A stretch of DNA of 64,000 bases from Xylophilus sp. GOD-11R (GTDB taxonomy: Bacteria; Pseudomonadota; Gammaproteobacteria; Burkholderiales; Burkholderiaceae_C), in assembly GCF_033546935.1 (NCBI RefSeq), contig NZ_CP137854.1:4464001-4528000 (forward strand). Reading direction: 5' to 3'. Under the pieces are notes generated by a model, which made no database searches, was not told the origin of the DNA, and worked only from the letters and a program-made list of their open reading frames with translations. This document shows, one piece after another, positions 28,398 through 37,387 of this stretch (positions are counted from its first letter, which is position 1; each line of letters begins with the position of its first letter). A program made the translations under genes and the position numbers.

Positions 28398-29684
28398 ATG
28401 ACCGACACCAAGCACCTGATCGAAATCGTCGCCGCCGTCATCTTCGCGGTCGCACTGCTCCACACCTTCGCGGCCAGCCAGTTCGAGCGGCTGGCGCACC
28501 GCTTTCCCGCCCATTCCGGCCTGTTTCACCTTCTCGGCGAGGTCGAGGTCGTGTTCGGCTTCTGGGCCATGGTGCTGGTGCTGGCCATGGCCGGCATCGC
28601 CGGCTCTTCGGCTGCGCTCGACTACGCCGAATCACGCCATTACACCGAGCCTTTGTTCGTCTTCGTGGTGATGGTGATCGCCGCGTCGCGGCCGATTCTT
28701 CAGGCGGTGCTGGGCGGCATAGCTGCCGTGGCGCACCGGTTGCCGGTTCGCACCGCCCTGGCCAGCGCCTGGCTGGGGCTGGCCGCCGTGCCGCTGCTCG
28801 GCTCCCTCGTCACCGAGCCGGCGGCCATGACCATCGCCGCGCTCATGCTCGCGCCGCAGGTGTTCCGGCCCGAGGTGCCCGAACGGGTGAAGTACCTGGC
28901 GCTGGGCGTGCTGTTCGTCAACGTATCGATCGGCGGCACACTGACCTCCTTTGCCGCGCCGCCGGTGCTGATGGTGGCCGCCGCCTGGTCCTGGGACTCG
29001 GCCTTCATGCTGGCGCACTTCGGCTGGAAGGCGGCGACAGCAGTGCTGATCAACGCCACGATTGCCGCCTGGTTCCTGCGTCCGCACCTGCTGAACGCCC
29101 CGGCCTCCACCTCCAGCGCCGAAACCGCCGGCACGCCCGAAACAGCCAGCCGCATTCCAGCCCAGGTCACGGTGGTGCACTTCGGCTTCCTCGCCGCGGT
29201 GGTGATGCTCGCCCATCATCCCGTGGCCTTTCTCGCCGTGTTCCTGATGTTTCTCGGCTTCACGCAGGCATACGACCGCCACCAGAGCCCGCCCATCATC
29301 AAGGAGGCCCTGCTGGTCGGTTTTTTCCTGGCCGGCCTGGTGGTGCTGGGCGGATTGCAGCAGTGGTGGCTGCAGCCGGTGGTGTCGGGCATGTCGGCGC
29401 GGGCGCTGTATTTCGGCGCGACGGCGCTCACCGCCATCACCGACAACGCGGCGCTGACCTATCTGGGATCACTGATCGCAGGCATCTCCGACGAAGCCAA
29501 ATACAGCCTGGTGGCCGGCGCGGTGAGCGGCGGCGGCTTGACCGTGATCGCCAACGCGCCCAACCCTGCCGGCGTGTCGTTGCTCAAGCGGGGCTTTGCA
29601 GACGGATCGGTGGGCGCCGGGGGCCTGCTGCTCGGCGCGGCCGTACCGACACTGGTCGCCATGGCCGCGTTCGAGTTGCTCTAA
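28398..29684 (+). CDS. putative Na+/H+ antiporter-like membrane protein
   Basis: A 428-residue inner-membrane protein with about eleven hydrophobic segments. It resembles the 'putative Na+/H+ antiporter' family (PF07399-type): FHLLGEVEVVFGFWAM near the start, GGTLTSFAAPPVLMVA in the middle, then ALTAITDNAALTYLGS and NAPNPAGVSLLKRGF. Paired acidic and Asn residues in the two half-repeats suggest ion-coupled transport. It lies 115 bp after the molybdoenzyme gene on the same strand and may belong to cluster 1 or be independent. Transport of an organic anion is also possible. Confidence 0.78.
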   Translation: MTDTKHLIEIVAAVIFAVALLHTFAASQFERLAHRFPAHSGLFHLLGEVEVVFGFWAMVLVLAMAGIAGSSAALDYAESRHYTEPLFVFVVMVIAASRPILQAVLGGIAAVAHRLPVRTALASAWLGLAAVPLLGSLVTEPAAMTIAALMLAPQVFRPEVPERVKYLALGVLFVNVSIGGTLTSFAAPPVLMVAAAWSWDSAFMLAHFGWKAATAVLINATIAAWFLRPHLLNAPASTSSAETAGTPETASRIPAQVTVVHFGFLAAVVMLAHHPVAFLAVFLMFLGFTQAYDRHQSPPIIKEALLVGFFLAGLVVLGGLQQWWLQPVVSGMSARALYFGATALTAITDNAALTYLGSLIAGISDEAKYSLVAGAVSGGGLTVIANAPNPAGVSLLKRGFADGSVGAGGLLLGAAVPTLVAMAAFELL

Positions 29685-29691
29685 GGCGGGC

Positions 29692-29925
29692 TCAGCCCTT
29701 CAGCGCCACGTTCAACTGGTCGACCTGCATCGCCCAGTCGGCATCGGCGCCGACGGCCTCGCGCAAAAAGCGCCGCTGGTTTTCCGTCCAGAACGGCGCC
29801 TCGGGCATGGTCACACCCTCGGGCAGGGGCGTGTTCGCGTCGATGAAAGCCTCGATCGACGCTTCGTCGGAAGGCAGGCCGAGCTGTTCGAAGAGTTCGT
29901 AGAACTGGTGGGTGGTGGGTTCCAT
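29692..29925 (-). CDS. DUF2789 family protein
   Basis: A 77-residue acidic protein that fits DUF2789 along its whole length: MEPTTHQFYELFEQLGLPSD, APFWTENQRRFLREAV and DADWAMQVDQLNVAL. No enzymatic motif or signal peptide is visible. It ends 7 bp from the convergent antiporter gene stop. Function is unknown. Confidence 0.88.
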   Translation of the reverse strand: MEPTTHQFYELFEQLGLPSDEASIEAFIDANTPLPEGVTMPEAPFWTENQRRFLREAVGADADWAMQVDQLNVALKG

Positions 29926-30039
29926 GGCAATTCGAATGGGTTGGCGGAAAACCTGGAGCTTCGCCTCACCGACCCCTGGCCGGCTGCCCGATCAGAGGAT
30001 GTCCGCATGTAGGAGCCGCCCGCCCCCGGTCTGCCGGTG

Positions 30040-30933
30040 TCAGCGCTGGTGATGCCCCAGGTCGTTGACCAGCCCGAGCTTGTGGCGCATCGAGCGCTGA
30101 AAGCGCAACAGCCGCGCCATCGGTTTCTGCCGTTTGACGAACAGCCCTTCCGGCATCGGCCGGTACACCTCGCCGATGAGGTTCACCAGCCGCCGGCTGT
30201 GCGGTGTCACCGAGCGGTTCGAGATGGCGTGCAGCGCGTATTCCGAATTGACGAACGCGACCAGGGTGTTGGGCTGGTAGGCAATGGTGGCGACGAATTC
30301 GGCCGCCGACTCGTCGGCCTCGTTGCCGATGAAGCGGGGCCAGCGACCGGGCTTCCAGCGCCAGATCTCCAGATCGCCACCGGTGGAGTCGTCTTCCGGC
30401 CGGCGAAAGTACAGCAGCATCGCGAACAGCTCCTGCGGCGCGTCGGCATGCACTCCGCGCACACTGCTGAACCGCTGCACCGAGGTGTTGATCGCGATCT
30501 GGCAGTCCAGCGAGATCGCACCGGTGTCGCTGGCCGCATCGAAGCGCACGCCGGTGGCGAGCCCTTCCAGCGGGCCGCCCAGGCGTTTTTCCAGGGCGGG
30601 ATAGCTTTGCCGGATGCTGTCGCCGAACACCCGCATCACGTCGGCATAGAACGCGGGCGAGGTGTGAAAGCGCACGAACTCCTCCCACACGTCGGCGACC
30701 GTGCCGCGCCCGATGGCCTGGTGGGCGCTGACGTTGTTGCGCTGGTTCTGCCGCACCCGGCCGCCCCGCCTCGCGGCGTTGAGGTCGAGGATGCTGTCGT
30801 CGCTCGGATAGGCCGCCGCCAGCTCGGCATACAGCGCGGGCGGCAGGCAGTTCTCGACGACGAGGTAGGGAAAGGGATCGGTGCGGAGGTCTTGTCTGCT
30901 GGTGTTCGTCAGAACACTCTGAATGGTGGCCAT
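30040..30933 (-). CDS. 2OG-Fe(II) oxygenase family protein
   Basis: A 297-residue cytosolic protein with a double-stranded beta-helix oxygenase core. The iron-binding His-X-Asp is HAD (162-164), and the distal His is probably His235 in ALHAISN, followed by basic residues (SRR, near 247) that could bind 2-oxoglutarate. GGDLEIWRW between them is typical of prolyl-hydroxylase-like members. ATG 30933 (MATIQSVLTN) is taken; the upstream in-frame extension is Arg-rich and unlikely. No partner gene indicates a substrate. Hydroxylation of a protein, sugar or small molecule is equally possible. Confidence 0.8.
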   Translation of the reverse strand: MATIQSVLTNTSRQDLRTDPFPYLVVENCLPPALYAELAAAYPSDDSILDLNAARRGGRVRQNQRNNVSAHQAIGRGTVADVWEEFVRFHTSPAFYADVMRVFGDSIRQSYPALEKRLGGPLEGLATGVRFDAASDTGAISLDCQIAINTSVQRFSSVRGVHADAPQELFAMLLYFRRPEDDSTGGDLEIWRWKPGRWPRFIGNEADESAAEFVATIAYQPNTLVAFVNSEYALHAISNRSVTPHSRRLVNLIGEVYRPMPEGLFVKRQKPMARLLRFQRSMRHKLGLVNDLGHHQR

Positions 30934-31126
30934 GGGTCGAAATCGCTCGGCACCGGCGCACTCGCGCGCAGGACGAGGTCGCCGGATGCATCGGTGAACC
31001 GACGACGCCACACCGTCGCGCGGCGGCCGACGCCGCTGTCCGCTGCCGGCGGGCGGAAGCGAAGACGTGTCGGTGCCCAGTGGTGAGGCGCCATCGACCT
31101 GCGCGCTGGAGGCGCGCAAAGATCAC

Positions 31127-31486
31127 TCAGGCGATCGATGGCGGGCGCTGGATGCCTTCGAGGTAGGGAGGTGCCCGCATGCGTTCGGCCGGGGCGGCGA
31201 CATAGGCCGCCCAGAGCACGCAGGCCGGCGGCACGGCCAGTGCGTCGGTGAGCAGGCCGGCGTCGAGGGCGGCGCCCATGTGCACCTGTGTCGGCTGGTC
31301 GTCGAGCACGTGGTCGTCCATGGAGCCGTTGCCGTCGCCGCGACCCAGCCGGGTCTCGTCTTCACGGGTGCTGGCGATGGTCTGCTCGTCCGCGTGCAGC
31401 GACTCGGTGAATCGCTGGTCGGTGCCGACCAGGGCGGTCCAGAGCACCAGCACGATCAGCAGGACGAGGGAAAGACGGGTCGACAT
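31127..31486 (-). CDS. small exported or membrane-anchored protein, hypothetical
   Basis: A 119-residue reading frame with a clean hydrophobic segment at residues 5-20 (LVLLIVLVLWTALVG) followed by a polar, Asp-rich middle and a Pro-rich end. I see no recognisable domain and no convincing ribosome site before ATG 31486. The N-terminal segment looks like a signal anchor, and codon bias is compatible with coding, so I keep it with low confidence. Confidence 0.42.
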   Translation of the reverse strand: MSTRLSLVLLIVLVLWTALVGTDQRFTESLHADEQTIASTREDETRLGRGDGNGSMDDHVLDDQPTQVHMGAALDAGLLTDALAVPPACVLWAAYVAAPAERMRAPPYLEGIQRPPSIA

Positions 31487-31611
31487 CGGGTTATGCAAAG
31501 CGGGTGTCGATGTTAGGCGAAGGCGTGTGCCGAGTTGTCACCGAAGGTCTTGAAACCCGATGGCGCCACGGGTGATAAAACGCGAGGGATGACCATCCGC
31601 TCGATCCGCCC

Positions 31612-32637
31612 ATGACCGCACCCCGCAAACGCGCCGCCACCCTCCGCGACGTGGCCGAGGCGGCGGGCGTGTCCACTGCCACCGTCTCCAAGTTCGTCAA
31701 CGGCAACCAGCGTTTCACCGCCGAGGTCGAGGCCCGCATCGCGCAGGCGGTGGAGCGGCTCGGCTACTCGCTCAACCCGATGGCGCGCGGCATGATCACC
31801 GGCCAGACCGGCAACGTCGGCATCATCATCCTGGACATCCGCAACCCGCACTTCACCAGCCTGGTCAAGGGCGCCTCGCGGGTGGCGGCCGGCGCCGGCC
31901 TCAACCTGATCATCGCGGACGCGGCCGAAAGCACCTCGCCCGAACTCGGCCTGCTGCAGTCGCTGATGCGGCGGGTCGACGGCCTGGTCGTCAGCGCGCG
32001 GTTGCCGGCGCCGGTGATCGACGCGCTGCAGACCAGCGGCATCCCGGTGGTGTTCTACGGCCGCCCGGCCGCCCTGCCGAGCGGCCAGTGCGTGGGCTGC
32101 GACAACCACACCGCCGGCCTGATGCTCGGCCGCCACCTGCGCGAGTTGGGCCACCGCCGCCTCTGCTACCTGGGTTTTTCCGGCGCGCGCTGGAGCGAGG
32201 AACGCGCACAGGGCCTGGCCAAGGCCTTCGAAGGCGTGGCCGATGCCCGGCTGCGCATCGTCGACGCCGCCGCGCCGTCGACCGAGGAAGGCGAGCGCCT
32301 GGCCTCCACCGTGCTGCTGTCGGAGGAAATGGACGACGCCGTCGTCGCCTACAACGATCTGCTGGCGCTCGGCCTGCTGCTCGAGGCGCGCTCGCTCGGC
32401 ATCCGGGTGCCGGAGCAGCTCTCGATCGCCGGCTTCGACAACATCGCCTATGGCCGGCTGTCGAACCCGGCGCTGACCAGCGTCGACATGATGGGCGAGG
32501 CCACCGGCGAGCTGGCCATGCGCAAGCTGGTCGGCGTTATCCAGGGCACGCCCACGAGCACCGAAGACCACACGCTGCCGAGCCGCATCGTGGTGCGCGA
32601 ATCCACGGCTGCGCGGCCAGGCCGGGTAAACGATTAG
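31612..32637 (+). CDS. LacI-family repressor of the uronate operon
   Basis: A 341-residue LacI/GalR regulator. The DNA-binding domain TLRDVAEAAGVSTATVSKFV (10-29) is followed by the hinge helix (NPMARGMITGQ) and a sugar-binding core with NVGIIILDIRNPHF. It precedes uronate dehydrogenase, the lactonase and the TRAP genes on the same strand. A TAAAC-GTTTA palindrome between its stop and udh is the likely operator. The inducer is probably a uronate or aldarate, by context only. Confidence 0.92.
   Translation: MTAPRKRAATLRDVAEAAGVSTATVSKFVNGNQRFTAEVEARIAQAVERLGYSLNPMARGMITGQTGNVGIIILDIRNPHFTSLVKGASRVAAGAGLNLIIADAAESTSPELGLLQSLMRRVDGLVVSARLPAPVIDALQTSGIPVVFYGRPAALPSGQCVGCDNHTAGLMLGRHLRELGHRRLCYLGFSGARWSEERAQGLAKAFEGVADARLRIVDAAAPSTEEGERLASTVLLSEEMDDAVVAYNDLLALGLLLEARSLGIRVPEQLSIAGFDNIAYGRLSNPALTSVDMMGEATGELAMRKLVGVIQGTPTSTEDHTLPSRIVVRESTAARPGRVND
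32627..32636. promoter_or_regulatory. imperfect LacI-type half-palindrome at the end of the repressor gene
   Basis: TAAACGATTA overlaps the repressor stop codon and differs by one base from the operator TAAACGTTTA centred 89 bp downstream. A repressor tetramer could bridge the two, or the match could be chance. Confidence 0.3.
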
Positions 32638-32715
32638 CTCCGGGTGATTGACGACGGCTTCGCTCTGCAGGAGCATTCGCGTCATCGCCTTCGGGCGTTT
32701 TGTCTCCAACGAAGT

Positions 32716-32725
32716 TAAACGTTTA
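32716..32725. promoter_or_regulatory. LacI/GalR-type operator before udh
   Basis: TAAAC-GTTTA is a perfect 10-bp palindrome with the central CG typical of LacI/GalR-family sites (compare AAACGTTT in PurR and related operators). It ends 2 bp before the TTG start of udh, so a bound repressor would block transcription or cover the start. Confidence 0.68.
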
Positions 32726-32727
32726 CC

Positions 32728-33564
32728 TTGAACTCGACCGCCACACCACTTGATGCTTCGGCGCCCCGTTTGCAACGCCTGCTGCTGACCGGCGCGGCCG
32801 GCGGCCTCGGCCGCGTTTTGCGCGAACGGCTGGTGCCGATGGCGGCCACGCTGCGGGTATCGGACATCGCGCCCCTCGGCGCGCCGCGCGGTCCGCACGA
32901 AGAAGTCATGCCCTGCGACCTGGCCGACAAGGCGGCCGTGCATCGGCTGGTCGAGGGCTGCGACGCCATCGTGCACCTGGGGGGCGTTTCGGTGGAGCGG
33001 CCTTTCGAGGAGATCCTCGAAGCCAACATCAAGGGCCTGTTCAACGTCTACGAGGCCGCGCGCCGGCACGGCGTGCGGCGGGTGGTGTTCGCCAGCTCCA
33101 ACCACGTCATCGGCTTCTACCGCCAGACCGAGCGGCTCGACGCCTCGGCCCTGCGCCGGCCGGACGGCTACTACGGCCTGTCCAAGTCTTTCGGCGAGGA
33201 CATGGCGCAGTTCTATTTCGACCGGCACGGCATCGAGACAGTGAGCATCCGCATCGGCTCCTCGTTTCCCGAGCCCGCCAACCGCCGAATGATGAGCACC
33301 TGGCTCAGCTACGACGACCTGACCCGGCTGATCGACCGCGCGCTGTACACGCGGAACGTCGGCCATCTGGTGGTGTACGGCGCATCCGCCAACCGCGACG
33401 TCTGGTGGGACAACCACGCTGCGGCCAGGCTCGGCTGGACGCCGCAGGACAGCTCGGAAATCTTCCGCGACAAGGTCGAGGCCCAGCCCCCGGTGGCGTC
33501 GACCGACCCGAACGCCCTCTACCAAGGCGGCGGCTTCACCGCCCAGGGACCGTTTGGAGACTGA
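32728..33564 (+). CDS. udh: uronate dehydrogenase
   Basis: An NAD-dependent SDR-family enzyme that oxidises D-galacturonate or D-glucuronate to the aldarolactone, the first step of oxidative uronate breakdown. The 278-residue protein has the NAD motif TGAAGGLG (21-28) and the catalytic YxxxK as Y149-K153. The Udh-specific segments PHEEVMPCDLADKAAVHRLV, ASSNHVIGFYRQTERLDA and IRIGSSFPEPANRRM are all present. The only start before the conserved region is TTG 32728 (in-frame stop TAA 32716-32718). No ribosome site is obvious, which is odd for a highly conserved enzyme. Confidence 0.94.
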   Translation: MNSTATPLDASAPRLQRLLLTGAAGGLGRVLRERLVPMAATLRVSDIAPLGAPRGPHEEVMPCDLADKAAVHRLVEGCDAIVHLGGVSVERPFEEILEANIKGLFNVYEAARRHGVRRVVFASSNHVIGFYRQTERLDASALRRPDGYYGLSKSFGEDMAQFYFDRHGIETVSIRIGSSFPEPANRRMMSTWLSYDDLTRLIDRALYTRNVGHLVVYGASANRDVWWDNHAAARLGWTPQDSSEIFRDKVEAQPPVASTDPNALYQGGGFTAQGPFGD

Positions 33565-33568
33565 CATC

Positions 33569-34459
33569 GTGGGCAGCACCGCCGAACTCATCGTGGACGC
33601 ACGCAACGGCACCGGCGAAAGCCCGGTCTGGCGCGCCGACGAGCAGGCGTTGTACTGGGTCGACATCCCCGGCCGCGCACTGCACCGCTGGTCACCCGCC
33701 GACGGCCACCGCACCTGGCGCACCGACCAGATGCCCGCCTGCGTCGCCGCCACCGCCACACCGGGCCGCTGGATCGCCGGCATGGAAACCGGCGTTTTCG
33801 AACTGATGCTGGGCGAGCACGCGCCAGCCATCGCGCGCCCCCTGGCCCGCGTCAACCATGCGCGCCCCGACATGCGCTTCAACGATGGCCGCTGCGACCG
33901 CCAGGGCCGTTTCTGGGCCGGCACCATGTGCTTGGACATGGCCGCCGCCGTGCCCGCCGGCGCCTGCTACCGCTTCGATGGCGACGACACCGCCCTGCCC
34001 TCCCGCCTCGCCGGCTTCATCGTGCCCAACGGCCTGGCCTTCAGCCCGGACGGCCGCACCATGTACCTGTCGGACTCGCATCCGCAGGTGCAGTCGGTCT
34101 GGGCCTTCGACTACGACACGGCCAGTGGCACGCCGTCCGGCCGCCGGCTCTTCGTCGACATGCGCGACCTGCCCGGCCGACCCGACGGTGCGGCGATCGA
34201 CGTGGACGGCTGCTACTGGATCTGCGGCAACGACGCCGGCCTGGTGCACCGCTTCACGCCCGACGGCCGGCTCGACCGCTCGCTCGCCGTGCCGGTGAAG
34301 AAGCCCGCCATGTGCGCCTTCGGCGGCGCCGGTCTGGACACCCTTTTCGTCACCTCGATCCGCCCCGACGGCGACCTGTCCGACCAGCCCCTGGCCGGCG
34401 GCGTGTTCGCGCTGCGCCCCGGCGTGCAGGGCTTGCCGGAGCCGGTCTTCAACGGCTGA
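33569..34459 (+). CDS. SMP-30/gluconolactonase-family aldarolactonase
   Basis: A six-bladed beta-propeller metallo-lactonase of about 296 residues that would open the aldarolactone made by Udh to glucarate or galactarate. Family segments are GESPVWRADEQALYWVDIPG with the metal-ligand Glu, RFNDGRCDRQGRFWAGTM, FIVPNGLAFSPDGRTMYLSD and GRPDGAAIDVDG. GTG 33569 is preferred as start because GGAG lies 9 nt before it; a TTG at 33554 inside the udh end is the alternative. The gene follows the udh stop by 4 bp, so the two are coupled. Confidence 0.9.
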   Translation: MGSTAELIVDARNGTGESPVWRADEQALYWVDIPGRALHRWSPADGHRTWRTDQMPACVAATATPGRWIAGMETGVFELMLGEHAPAIARPLARVNHARPDMRFNDGRCDRQGRFWAGTMCLDMAAAVPAGACYRFDGDDTALPSRLAGFIVPNGLAFSPDGRTMYLSDSHPQVQSVWAFDYDTASGTPSGRRLFVDMRDLPGRPDGAAIDVDGCYWICGNDAGLVHRFTPDGRLDRSLAVPVKKPAMCAFGGAGLDTLFVTSIRPDGDLSDQPLAGGVFALRPGVQGLPEPVFNG

Positions 34460-34519
34460 TTCCGGCTGCCGTCACCGCCCGCACACCTTTTTCCAAGCAC
34501 AAGCAAAGAGACAAAGAAC

Positions 34520-35497
34520 ATGAAGCTGCGTACCACCCTCCTGGCACTGACCACACTGGCCGCCGCGCTGGCCGCACCGCTGGTCGCGTCGGCCACCGAA
34601 TTCCGCTCGGCCGACATCCATCCCGACAACTACCCGACCGTCGAGGCGGTCAAGTTCATGGGTGAGCGGCTCAAGGCAATTTCCGGCGGCAAGCACACGG
34701 TGCGGGTCTACAACAACAGCGCGCTCGGCGGCGAGAAGGACACCATCGAGCAGGCCAAGATCGGCGCGCTGCAGATGGTGCGGGTGAACGTGGGCGCGAT
34801 GAACAACATCTGCCCCGAAACACTCGTGCCGACCATGCCCTTCCTGTTCCGCTCGGTCGACCATCTGCACAAGGTGCTCGACGGTCCGGTCGGCGAGGAG
34901 ATTCTGAAGGCCTGCGAGAAGCAGGGCTTCGTCGGCCTGGCCTTCTACGACAGCGGCTCGCGCTCGGTGTTCACCGCCCGCAAGCCGGTGCGAAGCCTCG
35001 CCGACATGAAGGGCCTGAAGGTGCGGGTGCAGCAGTCGGACCTGTGGGTGAGCACCATGGAGGCCATGGGCGCCAACGCCACGCCCATGCCGCAGGGCGA
35101 GGTCTACACCGGCCTCAAGACCAACCTGATCGACGCCGCCGAGAACAACTACCCCACCTACGAAAGCTCGCGCGCCTTCGAGGTCGCCAAGTTCTACAGC
35201 CGCACCGAGCATTCGATGGCGCCGGAGATCCTGCTGTTTTCCAAGCGCGCCTGGGACCGCCTCTCGGCCGAGGAGCAGACCCAGATCCGCCAGGCCGCGA
35301 AAGAGTCGGTGCCCTACATGCGCAAGCTCTGGGCCGAGCGCGAAACCAAGTCCTACGACATCGCCAAGGCCGGCGGCGCGGAGTTCATCGACGTCGACAA
35401 GAAGCCCTTCCAGGCCGCGATGAAGCCGGTGTATGACAAGTTCATCACCGATGCCAAGCTCAAGGACCTGGTCAAGCGCGCGCAAGACACGCAATGA
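34520..35497 (+). CDS. dctP: TRAP transporter solute-binding protein DctP
   Basis: A 325-residue periplasmic receptor with a signal peptide (cleavage near LVASATE) and the TRAP-family features [32 protein letters not shown], and the ligand-carboxylate Arg region [11 protein letters not shown]. It is the first gene of a full DctPQM set behind udh and the lactonase. The ligand is therefore most likely a hexuronate or an aldarate. Confidence 0.93.
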   Translation: MKLRTTLLALTTLAAALAAPLVASATEFRSADIHPDNYPTVEAVKFMGERLKAISGGKHTVRVYNNSALGGEKDTIEQAKIGALQMVRVNVGAMNNICPETLVPTMPFLFRSVDHLHKVLDGPVGEEILKACEKQGFVGLAFYDSGSRSVFTARKPVRSLADMKGLKVRVQQSDLWVSTMEAMGANATPMPQGEVYTGLKTNLIDAAENNYPTYESSRAFEVAKFYSRTEHSMAPEILLFSKRAWDRLSAEEQTQIRQAAKESVPYMRKLWAERETKSYDIAKAGGAEFIDVDKKPFQAAMKPVYDKFITDAKLKDLVKRAQDTQ

Positions 35498-35548
35498 GCG
35501 CGACTCGCGGCGCCGTCCGTCAACGACATCCCATCGGAGCCTGACAAC

Positions 35549-36049
35549 ATGTATTCCCGTCTCTGCCGCGCGCTCGCCCGCGGCTGCATGTGGCTGGGCG
35601 TCATCGGCCTGGTGGGCCTGATCTGCGCCGTCAGCTGGCAGGTATTCGGCCGCTACGTGCTCAACAGCACGCCGACCTGGGCCGAAAGCCTGGCGCTGCT
35701 GCTGGTGCTCTACGTCACCATGTTCGGCGTGGCCGTGGGCGTGCGCGACGCCGGCCATATCGGGCTGGAATCCTTCCTGGTGCTGGCGCCCGACTGGTTG
35801 CGCACCCGCATGGAATACCTGATCCACGCCCTGGTGCTGGTCTTCGGCGTGGCCATGGCCTGGGGCTGCGCTTCGCTGGCCGTCTCGGTCTGGGACTACC
35901 GGCTGCCCACCCTGCCGCTTTCGGAAGGCTGGAAGTACGTGCCGGCCACCATCGCCGGCGTGCTGATCGCGATGTTCTCCATCGAACACGTCATCGCCCT
36001 GGCGCGCGGACGCGAAGTGGAACCCAGCTTCAACCATCCCAAGCCATGA
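35549..36049 (+). CDS. dctQ: TRAP transporter small permease DctQ
   Basis: A 166-residue inner-membrane subunit with four hydrophobic helices and the family segment VFGRYVLNSTPTWAESLALL in the second. It pairs with DctM to move the substrate bound by DctP using a sodium gradient. The stop overlaps the dctM start by 4 bp (ATGA). Confidence 0.93.
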   Translation: MYSRLCRALARGCMWLGVIGLVGLICAVSWQVFGRYVLNSTPTWAESLALLLVLYVTMFGVAVGVRDAGHIGLESFLVLAPDWLRTRMEYLIHALVLVFGVAMAWGCASLAVSVWDYRLPTLPLSEGWKYVPATIAGVLIAMFSIEHVIALARGREVEPSFNHPKP

Positions 36050-37341
36050 CCGTCCCTCTTCTCATCCTGAGCGTGTCGTTCACGCTGTTCCTGCTGCTGG
36101 GCGTGCCGGTGGCGTTCTCGATCGGGCTGTCGGCCCTGGCCACGCTGCTCTACGAAGGCCTGCCGCTGGAGGTGGGTTTCCAGCAGATGACCTCGGGCAT
36201 GGGCGTGTTCTCGTTCCTGGCGATTCCCTTCTTCATCTTCGCCGGTGAGCTGATGCTCTATGGCGGCATCGCCGACCGCATCGTCACTTTCGCCCGCGAC
36301 TTGGTCGGCCATGTGCGCGGCGGCCTCGGCATGTCCAACGTGGTGGCCTGCACGCTGTTCGGCGGCGTGTCCGGCTCGCCGGTGGCGGACGTGTCGGCGA
36401 TGGGCGCGGTGATGATTCCGATGATGAAGAAAGAGGGCTACCACGCCGACTACGCGGTCAACGTGACGACCCATGCCGCACTGGTCGGCGCGCTCATGCC
36501 GACCAGCCACAACCTCATCATCTATTCGCTGGCCGCGGGCGGAAAGGTGTCGATCGCGGCCCTGATCCTGGCCGCGCTGGTGCCCGCCCTGGTGCTGACC
36601 ATCAGCAACCTGGCCGCCGCCTATTTCGTGGCGGTTCACCGGGGCTATCCGGCCGGCAGCTTTCCCGGCTGGCACATCGTGGCGCGCTCGTTCGCCGCCG
36701 CCCTGCCGGGGCTGTTCATCGTGGTGCTGATCCTGGGCGGCATCCTGTCGGGCGTGTTCACCGCCACCGAGTCGGCGGCCGTGGCGGTGCTCTATGCGCT
36801 GGCGCTGACCGTGTTTCTCTATCGCACGCTCAAGTGGGAGCACTTTCTGAAGGCGGCGATGAAGGCGGTGCGCACCACCGGGGTGATCCTGCTGCTGATC
36901 GGCATCTCCAGCACCTTCGGCTACCTGATCAGCCTCTACGGCGTGGCCGAGCTCACCGGCCAGATGCTCTCGCAGGTCACCAGCACGCCGTGGGTGATCT
37001 TCCTGCTGATCAACGTGATCCTGTTCGTGCTCGGCACCTTCCTGGACATGGCCGCGACCATCCTGCTGTGCACGCCGATCTTCCTGCCGATCGCGCAGCA
37101 CTACGGCATGAGCTCGGTGCAGTTCGGCATCGTGATGCTGATCAACTGCGCGCTCGGCCTCAACACCCCGCCGGTCGGCACCACCCAGTTCGTCGGCTGC
37201 GCCATCGGCGGTGTGTCGGTGGGCGCCGTCATGCGCACCATCTGGCCCTTCTATGGGGCACTGGTGTTCGCACTGATGCTGGTCACGTTCGTGCCCGTGT
37301 TCTCCACCTGGCTGCCCTCCATGTTCATGGTGGTGCGCTGA
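36046..37341 (+). CDS. dctM: TRAP transporter large permease DctM
   Basis: A 431-residue membrane protein with about twelve helices, the substrate-translocating subunit. It contains GVPVAFSIGLSALAT, SGSPVADVSAMGAVMIPMM and the duplicated GTFLDMAATILLCTPIFLP region typical of DctM. ATG 36046 overlaps the dctQ stop. It completes the transporter of the uronate operon. Confidence 0.94.
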   Translation: MTVPLLILSVSFTLFLLLGVPVAFSIGLSALATLLYEGLPLEVGFQQMTSGMGVFSFLAIPFFIFAGELMLYGGIADRIVTFARDLVGHVRGGLGMSNVVACTLFGGVSGSPVADVSAMGAVMIPMMKKEGYHADYAVNVTTHAALVGALMPTSHNLIIYSLAAGGKVSIAALILAALVPALVLTISNLAAAYFVAVHRGYPAGSFPGWHIVARSFAAALPGLFIVVLILGGILSGVFTATESAAVAVLYALALTVFLYRTLKWEHFLKAAMKAVRTTGVILLLIGISSTFGYLISLYGVAELTGQMLSQVTSTPWVIFLLINVILFVLGTFLDMAATILLCTPIFLPIAQHYGMSSVQFGIVMLINCALGLNTPPVGTTQFVGCAIGGVSVGAVMRTIWPFYGALVFALMLVTFVPVFSTWLPSMFMVVR

Positions 37342-37387
37342 ATCTGTTTCGTCCGTTTTCCATCACAACAAGCAAAGAGGCAAACAC

